From positions 1 through 64,000 of the forward strand of contig NZ_JAGGJV010000004.1 in assembly GCF_017873135.1 (NCBI RefSeq): 64,000 bases of DNA, given 5' to 3'. Shown here one piece after another: positions 57,824-64,000 of the stretch. Below the pieces are notes generated by a model. The model was not told the origin of the DNA. It saw nothing but the letters and a program-made list of their open reading frames with translations, and made no database searches. Every line of letters starts with the position of its first letter. Position 1 is the stretch's first letter. Position numbers and translations under genes: made by a program. This stretch comes from Rhizobium herbae. GTDB lineage: Bacteria > Pseudomonadota > Alphaproteobacteria > Rhizobiales > Rhizobiaceae.

Positions 57824-58618
57824 ATGTTCATACCGCTGCACGACGCGAATTCCCTGAAATACATCAAGGTCCAGTACGTCACGATCAGCCTGATCGTCAT
57901 CAACACGATCATCTGGCTGATCACCGGGCCGCTTCTGGCGCCGGAGGATTTCTCCAACGCCACGACGATGGGCCTGGGCTATATCCCCGCCATCGCCTTC
58001 GACTATGCGCATCTGGCGCCCAACCTCGTGATCGTGCCCGATGAAGCGACCTACATCACCTATTCCTTCCTGCATGGCGATTTCTGGCATCTCTTCGGCA
58101 ACATGATTTTTCTCTGGGTGTTCGGCGACAATGTCGAGGATGCGCTGGGCCATGTGCGCTTCCTGATCTTCTATCTTCTCTGCGCCGCGGCCGGTGCCCT
58201 GACGCACGGATTGGTCAACACGGCCTCCGAAGCGCCGTTGATCGGCGCGTCAGGCGCCATTTCCGGCGTCGTCGCCGCCTATTTCCTTTTGCATCCGAAG
58301 GTGCGGGTCTGGGTGCTGGTGCTGTTCCGCATTCCGCTGCCCCTGCCCGCCTTCTTTCCGCTTGCGCTGTGGATCGGCCAGCAGTTTTTCATGCTGGTCG
58401 TCGATCCGGAAAGCGGCGTCTCCTGGGGCGCCCATGTCGGCGGCATCATCGCCGGGCTGGTTCTTGTTGTCATTTTGCGACGCCGGGATGTGCCGCTGTT
58501 CGACCGAACCATCGTCACGCCACGCGCCGTGCGGCATGTGGAAGCAATGGCTGGCAGCACACCCGTCCCGGCTGCGGAGAACACAACGAAGCACAGCCCC
58601 TGGGGCAGGCAGTCCTGA
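57824..58618 (+). CDS. Rhomboid family intramembrane serine protease
   Basis: 264 residues, six or seven membrane helices. Catalytic Ser in LIGASGAISGVVAAYF and His in SWGAHVGGIIAGL; the N-terminal HGDFWHLFGNMIFLWVFGDN loop is the family signature. Cleaves membrane proteins within the bilayer. Start at ATG 57824; a longer frame from 57758 has no family match. Probably translated with the adenosyltransferase. Confidence 0.95.
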   Translation: MFIPLHDANSLKYIKVQYVTISLIVINTIIWLITGPLLAPEDFSNATTMGLGYIPAIAFDYAHLAPNLVIVPDEATYITYSFLHGDFWHLFGNMIFLWVFGDNVEDALGHVRFLIFYLLCAAAGALTHGLVNTASEAPLIGASGAISGVVAAYFLLHPKVRVWVLVLFRIPLPLPAFFPLALWIGQQFFMLVVDPESGVSWGAHVGGIIAGLVLVVILRRRDVPLFDRTIVTPRAVRHVEAMAGSTPVPAAENTTKHSPWGRQS

Positions 58619-58742
58619 TCCATCCCTCCATCAGATCGCTCCTGCCAGGATATTTTCAATCAGAACAGCGCGTTAGAGACCGGCAAGAACCGGTCGCAAA
58701 CGGGAAGCCCGCAGAAGATGGCGCCAAACGAGCAATTTAATA

Positions 58743-58764
58743 TTGACGCGCACGTAAACGTAAG
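58743..58764. promoter_or_regulatory. Possible LiuR-type operator upstream of etfBA
   Basis: TTGACG, three bases, ACGTAAACGT, then AAG. It matches about 17 of 22 positions of the palindromic LiuR consensus TTGACGTTTACGTAAACGTCAA as I recall it. LiuR (MerR family) controls branched-chain amino acid and fatty-acid degradation genes including etf in many proteobacteria. It is 143 bp before etfB. Recollection, not a search, supports the motif. Confidence 0.35.
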
Positions 58765-58907
58765 TATTTTTCCCCTGGCAATCTTGCAGCCGCCGGAGGG
58801 GCAAAGATTGTAATTGAGAAAAAAACGCGTATCGATGTCGCCAACCGACAATCAGGCCGCTGCGTTAAAGCGCATTTTCTCGCAAACGTTTCGTAAGGAA
58901 GGACATC

Positions 58908-59657
58908 ATGAAAGTTCTGGTCACCGTCAAGCGTGTCGTCGACTACAACGTGAAGATCCGGGTCAAGCCGGATGGTTCCGGTGTCGAGCTTGCCAATGTG
59001 AAGATGTCGATGAACCCGTTCGACGAGATTTCGGTCGAGGAAGCGCTGCGGCTGAAGGAAGCCGGCAAGGCGTCGGAAGTGGTGGTGGTCTCCGTTGGCC
59101 CGGCCAAGGCCGAGGAAACGCTGCGCACCGCTCTTGCCATGGGCGCCGACCGGGCGATCCTGGTCGAGACCGACGATGCCGTCGAGCCGCTGGCCGTTGC
59201 CAAGATCATCAAGGGCGTCGCCGAAGCGGAACAGCCCGGCCTGATCATTGTCGGCAAGCAGGCGATCGACGACGACTCGAACCAGACCGGCCAGATGCTG
59301 TCCGCCCTCTTGGGCTGGGCGCAGGGCACGTTCGCCTCGAAGATCGAGATCGGCGACGGCAAGGCTGCCGTGACACGCGAAGTCGACGGCGGTCTGCAGA
59401 CCATCGAGATCAAGCTGCCGGCGGTCGTCACCACCGACCTGCGCCTGAACGAGCCGCGCTACGCCTCGCTGCCGAACATCATGAAGGCCAAGAAGAAGCC
59501 GCTCGACAAGAAGAGCCCGGCCGATTTCGGCGTCGACACCGCACCGCGCCTCAAGGTGCTGAAGACCGAGGAGCCTTCGGGCCGCAAGGCTGGTATCAAG
59601 GTGAAGACCGTCGCGGAACTCGTCGACAAGCTGAAAAACGAAGCCGGCGTGCTTTAA
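58908..59657 (+). CDS. etfB: Electron transfer flavoprotein beta subunit
   Basis: 249 residues. Binds AMP and, with EtfA, carries electrons from acyl-CoA dehydrogenases to the quinone pool. N-terminus [20 protein letters not shown], core [20 protein letters not shown] and the conserved [20 protein letters not shown] loop. AAGGAAGGA precedes the ATG. Followed by etfA after 26 bp. Confidence 0.97.
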   Translation: MKVLVTVKRVVDYNVKIRVKPDGSGVELANVKMSMNPFDEISVEEALRLKEAGKASEVVVVSVGPAKAEETLRTALAMGADRAILVETDDAVEPLAVAKIIKGVAEAEQPGLIIVGKQAIDDDSNQTGQMLSALLGWAQGTFASKIEIGDGKAAVTREVDGGLQTIEIKLPAVVTTDLRLNEPRYASLPNIMKAKKKPLDKKSPADFGVDTAPRLKVLKTEEPSGRKAGIKVKTVAELVDKLKNEAGVL

Positions 59658-59683
59658 GGTCCAGGAAAAGGGAGACTAACATC

Positions 59684-60613
59684 ATGGCCATTCTTCTTCT
59701 GGCAGACCACGACAATGCAACCCTGTCCGACCAGACCGCCAAGACACTGACGGCCGCCTCGAAAATCGGCGGCGACGTGCATGTGCTGGTGGCCGGCAAG
59801 GGCGCCAAGGCCGCGGCCGATGCCGCCGCCAAGCTTTCGGGCGTTTCCAAGGTTCTGCTCGCCGAAAGCGACGACCTTGCCAACAACCTCGCAGAACCGC
59901 TGGCAGCGCTGATCGTCTCGCTGGCCGGCTCCTACGACACGATCCTGTCGGCCGCCACTTCGGTCGGCAAGAACGTTCTGCCGCGCGTCGCAGCCCTTCT
60001 CGACATCGCCCAGATCTCGGAAATCACCGAGGTTGTCTCGGCCGATACCTTCAAGCGCCCGATCTACGCCGGCAACGCCATCCAGACGGTACAGTCTTCA
60101 GAGGCCAAGAAGGTCATCACCGTTCGCACGGCATCCTTCGCCTCGGCCGCAGAGGGCGGCTCGGCATCGGTTGAAACCATATCGGCCGCTGCCAATCCGG
60201 GTCTGTCGACCTTCGTCAAGGATGCACTGTCCTCGTCCGATCGCCCGGAACTGACCTCTGCCAAGATCATCATCTCCGGCGGTCGCGCGCTCGGCTCGTC
60301 GGAAAAGTTCCAGGAAGTCATCCTGCCGGTTGCCGACAAGCTCGGCGCCGCCGTCGGCGCATCGCGCGCAGCGGTCGATGCAGGCTATGCTCCGAACGAC
60401 TGGCAGGTCGGCCAGACCGGCAAGGTCGTCGCCCCGCAGCTCTACATCGCGGTCGGCATTTCCGGCGCCATCCAGCATCTGGCCGGCATGAAGGACAGTA
60501 AGGTCATCGTCGCCATCAACAAGGACGAGGAAGCCCCGATCTTCCAGGTTGCCGACTACGGCCTCGTCGGCGATCTCTTCGTCATCCTGCCGGAACTCGA
60601 AAAAGCACTCTGA
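59684..60613 (+). CDS. etfA: Electron transfer flavoprotein alpha subunit
   Basis: 309 residues. FAD-binding partner of EtfB. The C-terminal FAD domain carries [40 protein letters not shown] and [20 protein letters not shown]. Start at 59684 with GGGAGA upstream. A strong terminator follows. Confidence 0.97.
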   Translation: MAILLLADHDNATLSDQTAKTLTAASKIGGDVHVLVAGKGAKAAADAAAKLSGVSKVLLAESDDLANNLAEPLAALIVSLAGSYDTILSAATSVGKNVLPRVAALLDIAQISEITEVVSADTFKRPIYAGNAIQTVQSSEAKKVITVRTASFASAAEGGSASVETISAAANPGLSTFVKDALSSSDRPELTSAKIIISGGRALGSSEKFQEVILPVADKLGAAVGASRAAVDAGYAPNDWQVGQTGKVVAPQLYIAVGISGAIQHLAGMKDSKVIVAINKDEEAPIFQVADYGLVGDLFVILPELEKAL

Positions 60614-60634
60614 GCTTTTTAAAAATGACATCAG

Positions 60635-60663
60635 CGGCCGCGCAACTCTGCGCGGCCGTTTTT
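60635..60663 (+). terminator. Rho-independent terminator of etfBA
   Basis: CGGCCGCGC (60635-60643), loop AACTCT, GCGCGGCCG (60650-60658), then TTTTT. A 9-bp perfect GC-rich stem 22 bp after the etfA stop. Confidence 0.9.
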
Positions 60664-60843
60664 CGTTTTAGAAGCAATGCCTTTCCTGAACCCAGAATGG
60701 CTTGCGCCATGAATAAAGGCTGGAAAAGTGGCGGCGATGCCTTTATCACTGGCATTCGAATACTCCGCCCCAACGGGTGTACTGCATTTTGCCTGAACGG
60801 AAGCGCGACCGCCCTTCCGAATTGATGATGGAAAATTGGCTCG

Positions 60844-61716
60844 ATGATCAAGAATGTCGGAATTGTGGGCGCTGGACAGATGGGCTGCGGCATTGCCCAG
60901 GTATCGGCCGCGGCAGGCTACAAGGTGCACATCTACGACATTTCCGCCGATCGCGTCGAAGCAGGCCTTGCAACCATCAACGGCAATATGGCGCGTCAGG
61001 TTTCCTCCGGCAAACTGACCGACGAGGAGCGCAAGAAGGCGCTGTCGCTGATCAAGGGCTCCGCCGACGTCAACGACCTGTCGCCAATGGATCTGGTGAT
61101 CGAGGCCGCGACGGAGGACGAAAGCGTCAAGCGCAAGATCTACGGCCAGGTCTGTCCTGTCCTCAAGGCCGATGCCATTCTCGCCACCAACACATCCTCC
61201 CTGTCGATCACGCGGCTTGCATCCGCGACCGACCGTCCGGAACGCTTCATGGGCATCCATTTCATGAACCCGGTGCCGGTGATGAAACTGGTCGAACTGG
61301 TGCGCGGCATCGCCACCGAAGAAGGCACGTTTTCAACCGCCAAGCAGTTCGTCGCCACGCTCGACAAGACGATCACGGTCGCCGAAGACTTTCCGGCCTT
61401 CATCGTCAACCGCATCCTGCTGCCGATGATCAACGAGGCGATCTACACGCTTTATGAAGGCGTCGGCAGCGTCGATGCCATCGACACGGCGATGAGGCTC
61501 GGTGCCAATCACCCGATGGGGCCGCTGCAGCTTGCTGATTTCATTGGTCTCGACACCTGCCTGTCGATCATGCAGGTGCTGCATGACGGGCTGGCGGACT
61601 CGAAGTATCGCCCCTGCCCGCTGCTGGTCAAATATGTCGAGGCCGGCTGGCTCGGCCGCAAATCCGGACGCGGCTTCTACGACTATCGCGGCGAAATTCC
61701 CGTTCCTACACGCTGA
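60844..61716 (+). CDS. hbdA: 3-hydroxybutyryl-CoA dehydrogenase
   Basis: 290 residues. NAD-binding GAGQMGCGIAQVSAAAGY, catalytic His in MGIHFMNPVPVMKLVE with Glu in the same signature, and a C-terminal dimerisation domain with MGPLQLADFIGLDTCLSIMQ. Oxidises 3-hydroxybutyryl-CoA in fatty-acid or polyhydroxybutyrate metabolism. It follows etfBA by 230 bp but is cut off by their terminator, so it has its own promoter. Confidence 0.96.
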   Translation: MIKNVGIVGAGQMGCGIAQVSAAAGYKVHIYDISADRVEAGLATINGNMARQVSSGKLTDEERKKALSLIKGSADVNDLSPMDLVIEAATEDESVKRKIYGQVCPVLKADAILATNTSSLSITRLASATDRPERFMGIHFMNPVPVMKLVELVRGIATEEGTFSTAKQFVATLDKTITVAEDFPAFIVNRILLPMINEAIYTLYEGVGSVDAIDTAMRLGANHPMGPLQLADFIGLDTCLSIMQVLHDGLADSKYRPCPLLVKYVEAGWLGRKSGRGFYDYRGEIPVPTR

Positions 61717-61807
61717 ACCGGCGAGCCACGGCTAAATCAGAGGTAGAAAATTCAAGCGATTTTAACCTGTTTCCGCCACGGTCCCCGCGTCAGCAACGGG
61801 CCGGGCC

Positions 61808-63406
61808 ATGACAGTTCAGCGCAAACTACGCTTCGCAGCTTTCGTGCTGTGCTTCACCGGCCTGTTCGTCGCAGGCCTCTTCGTCGCCCACAGGGCATTC
61901 GTTGCGTCCTGGAACGAAAAGCAGTTGCGACAACTCGCGACTGACACCATCGCGCGCACGGAGCTGGCGATCGACTCCGCCACGATGAAAATGAGCGACG
62001 TCATCGTCAACCGCGGCACGTCGTGCGCCACCGTCGAGCGGATGGCGATGACAAGAGCGCTCTACGGCTCCAGCATCATGAAGAACATGCGCCTGGAAAC
62101 GGAAAACGGCGTCTGCTGGAGCTACGAGGAAAAGAAGCAGGCTCTCGAGCAATCGATCGCGACCGCGCAGCAAAACCGTACCAAGAGCCCCGGCTATTCG
62201 CTCTCCTCCCTGCGTTTCCCGGGGTGGAAGGGTCTTGGTGTGCGCTGGCAATATGGAGAGAACGAAAACATCGTCGAAGTTCTCGCCACCAGCGGCCTGC
62301 TCTTTGCAATCCTGCCGGCCGAACTGCGCGACAGCGCGCTGATACAGCTTACCCTTGCGGACGGCACGTCGTTCGCCAGCTATAGCCCGCAGAAGAAATG
62401 GCTCACCGACGGCACCAAACTGACCATGTTCGAGGAGAAGTCGACGCAGTATCCCATCGCGTTCAGCCTGAAGGTCGATCAGGCCGCGCTCGCCCGATGG
62501 AACCAGGCGCTGTCACCGCAGACGATCGCGATCACACTGGCCTTTGGCCTTGGCTTCGGCATTCTGGCGGCGCGCGGCATGTTCCGCAACACGTCGATCC
62601 TTGACGAACTCGACACCGCATTGTCCGGCGGACGGATCCAGCCCTATTTCCAGCCGATTTTCGATCTTGAGGATCGAAAACTTCTCGGCTTCGAGATGCT
62701 GGCACGGTGGATCAAGCCGGATGGCTCGATGATTCCCCCGCTGGCCTTCATCCCCCTTGCCGAAAGCAGCGGCCGCATTGAAAGACTGACGACCGAGCTT
62801 TTGAAACAGGCCGGCGCTCAGCTTGGCGGGCTTTTGCAGGCGCAGAATCATCTGAAGCTGACCTTCAACGTCACCCCGGATCAGTATCTGGCGGACGGTT
62901 TCGTTGACAATCTGATCTTGGATGCCACGCGCTTCAATCTTCCCCACCGCGCCCTCGTCGTCGAGGTCACCGAACGGCAGGTCATCACCGACAAGGCGCG
63001 CGCAGCAACCGTGACGGCGAACCTGATCGACGCCGGTCTGCGCGTCGCCATCGACGATGCGGGAACCGGTCACAACGGCTTGTCCGCCATCCATGCGCTT
63101 GGTGCCAATTATCTCAAGATCGACAAGTTCTTCGTCGACGGCATCACCCTGGACCGCAAATCGTCTGAACTGGTGGAAATGCTGGCCTCGCTTGCGACGA
63201 AATTCGGAATGATCGTCGTTGCCGAAGGCATCGAGACGGAAGAACAGATTGCCGCGCTATTGCAGATGGGTATCCGGGAGGGACAGGGTTTTGTCTATTC
63301 CCGCCCGGTACCGGCCGCGGCGATCCTCGCCATGGCGACGAAAGACGCTGCGGCAGCCACGCCGAAAAGAGGCACCGGCCGCGCCTCGTTGCTATTGAGC
63401 GCCTGA
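61808..63406 (+). CDS. Membrane EAL-domain protein with CSS-like periplasmic sensor
   Basis: 532 residues. Membrane helices at about 8-28 and 238-256 bracket a periplasmic domain with RGTSCATVERMAM, resembling the redox-sensing CSS motif, and a second cysteine in GVCWSYEE. The cytoplasmic EAL domain (about 270-515) has GFEMLARW (EML instead of EAL), NVTPDQYL, VEVTER, IDDAGTGHNGL, LKIDKFFVDG, VVAEGIETEEQ and QGFVYSRP. The metal-binding residues are largely present, so c-di-GMP phosphodiesterase activity is likely but unproven. Its end overlaps the convergent tlpA-like gene by 15 bp. Confidence 0.92.
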   Translation: MTVQRKLRFAAFVLCFTGLFVAGLFVAHRAFVASWNEKQLRQLATDTIARTELAIDSATMKMSDVIVNRGTSCATVERMAMTRALYGSSIMKNMRLETENGVCWSYEEKKQALEQSIATAQQNRTKSPGYSLSSLRFPGWKGLGVRWQYGENENIVEVLATSGLLFAILPAELRDSALIQLTLADGTSFASYSPQKKWLTDGTKLTMFEEKSTQYPIAFSLKVDQAALARWNQALSPQTIAITLAFGLGFGILAARGMFRNTSILDELDTALSGGRIQPYFQPIFDLEDRKLLGFEMLARWIKPDGSMIPPLAFIPLAESSGRIERLTTELLKQAGAQLGGLLQAQNHLKLTFNVTPDQYLADGFVDNLILDATRFNLPHRALVVEVTERQVITDKARAATVTANLIDAGLRVAIDDAGTGHNGLSAIHALGANYLKIDKFFVDGITLDRKSSELVEMLASLATKFGMIVVAEGIETEEQIAALLQMGIREGQGFVYSRPVPAAAILAMATKDAAAATPKRGTGRASLLLSA

Positions 63407-64000
63407 CGGCGGCGCTGCGACCGCTGCCTTCACCAGAGCCTTTGCATCATCGCTGTCCCACGCGGCGGGGCCATTCATCGACGAAATCAGGCAGCCCTTC
63501 TCATCCATCAGCAGCGTGACGGGCAGCCCGAAGGCAAGGCCTTCCTTCTTCAGTGCATTGAACACGCCCATCGAGGCATCGCGATAATAGCCGAGGTCAT
63601 GCACGCCGGTCTCATTCAGGAACGCCTTCGGCTTTTCGTCGTCACCGATATCGATGTTGACCGCAACCACTTCGAATTTGTCGCTGCCTTCAGCTTTCTG
63701 CAGCGCATTCAGCGCCGGCATTTCCTCGCGGCAGGGCACGCACCAGGTCGCCCAGAGATTGAGGAGAACGGTCTTGCCGGTGAAATCGGCGAGCGACAGG
63801 TCCTTGCCGTCCCCACCCTTGAAATTCAGACCCGACAGCGGGCGCGGCTCGCTCACCGGCGCCATGGCAGCGACATGCCCCTTCAGGAACGGCGTGATCG
63901 CCGCAACCTTGTCTTTTGCCGCCTCGCAAGCCTCTGCGCCGGCGGTTTCCACCGCCGCACCATTGCCAGACCCGCTTTCCCTGACGTATACCGCTGCCGC
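63392..64000 (-). CDS. tlpA: TlpA-like thiol:disulfide interchange protein, 5' end outside window
   Basis: About 203 codons are present, open to the right edge. The visible N-terminal text AAAVYVRESGSGNG looks like the end of a membrane anchor. The thioredoxin domain has LLNLWATWCVPCREEMPALN with the CVPC redox site, and the late FGLPVTLLMDEKGC cis-proline region. Membrane-tethered periplasmic reductase, in rhizobia needed for cytochrome aa3 assembly. A GTG at 63952 is internal, not the start. Confidence 0.93.
   Translation of the reverse strand, partial: AAAVYVRESGSGNGAAVETAGAEACEAAKDKVAAITPFLKGHVAAMAPVSEPRPLSGLNFKGGDGKDLSLADFTGKTVLLNLWATWCVPCREEMPALNALQKAEGSDKFEVVAVNIDIGDDEKPKAFLNETGVHDLGYYRDASMGVFNALKKEGLAFGLPVTLLMDEKGCLISSMNGPAAWDSDDAKALVKAAVAAPPSGAQ

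Noticed and set aside
58814..60613. A single long frame spanning etfB and etfA, as if fused
   Set aside because: It reads etfB out of frame and only enters the etfA frame later; both genes have their own starts and ribosome sites.

Overview
The window is a chromosomal segment of an alphaproteobacterium of the order Hyphomicrobiales, most likely family Rhizobiaceae. It is GC-rich. It carries gene neighbourhoods I recognise from rhizobia and agrobacteria: prfA-prmC-DUF4167, lysC-ptsP, comF-grxC-nitrilase-DUF1178-DUF3291, argJ-parvulin next to secA, and gluQRS/yihY. It also has an EptA/PmrAB-like locus, a Flp pilin, a CtrA-type TTAA-N7-TTAA box and several families of palindromic intergenic repeats. 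I cannot fix the genus from the sequence alone.

Left part (1-15.5 kb): an M23 peptidoglycan hydrolase; a hydrolase/GST pair; clpB with a sigma-32-like promoter and a terminator; a divergent Lrp regulator/LysE exporter pair; then a leftward block of lysC, ptsP, prfA, prmC and a DUF4167 gene (aspartate pathway, nitrogen PTS, translation termination and release-factor methylation).

From 15.6 to 28.1 kb lies a more variable stretch: an AT-richer membrane-protein gene with two tiny genes, ppk2, HxlR/GST, an SGNH hydrolase with a phage-tail-like insert, a DUF982 gene, a 67-residue orphan, a pmrAB-like two-component system with eptA, an SDR and repeat-rich spacers. From memory lysC and ubiG are divergent neighbours in many Rhizobiaceae, so this stretch may be an accessory insertion between them.

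28.1-42.5 kb: ubiG and a DUF3616 gene, then a scarred stretch with a toxin-antitoxin remnant, a ParD-like fragment, a structured repeat and a short flanking direct repeat. After that come the comF-to-DUF3291 operon, a methyltransferase, a lone Flp pilin, mutT-GNAT-argJ, a second copy of the structured repeat, a parvulin and secA.

42.5-64 kb: a polysaccharide flippase coupled to a CelD/BcsL-like acyltransferase, an acyl-CoA synthetase, two RTX calcium-binding proteins, tRNA-Leu(CAA), YqaA, DsbB, an HNH nuclease, an AlkA-type glycosylase, GluQRS, YihY, an SDR, a cob(I)alamin adenosyltransferase, a rhomboid protease, etfBA with a possible LiuR-type operator, 3-hydroxybutyryl-CoA dehydrogenase, a CSS/EAL protein and a TlpA-like thioredoxin running off the right edge.

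Most of the window is ordinary housekeeping. The most unusual signals are a roughly 120-bp repeat present twice, whose inner stems differ in sequence but keep base pairing, and the small-gene and phage/toxin debris of the variable stretch. I found no CRISPR array, intact insertion sequence or complete prophage. All assignments come from reading the sequence; no database search was run.
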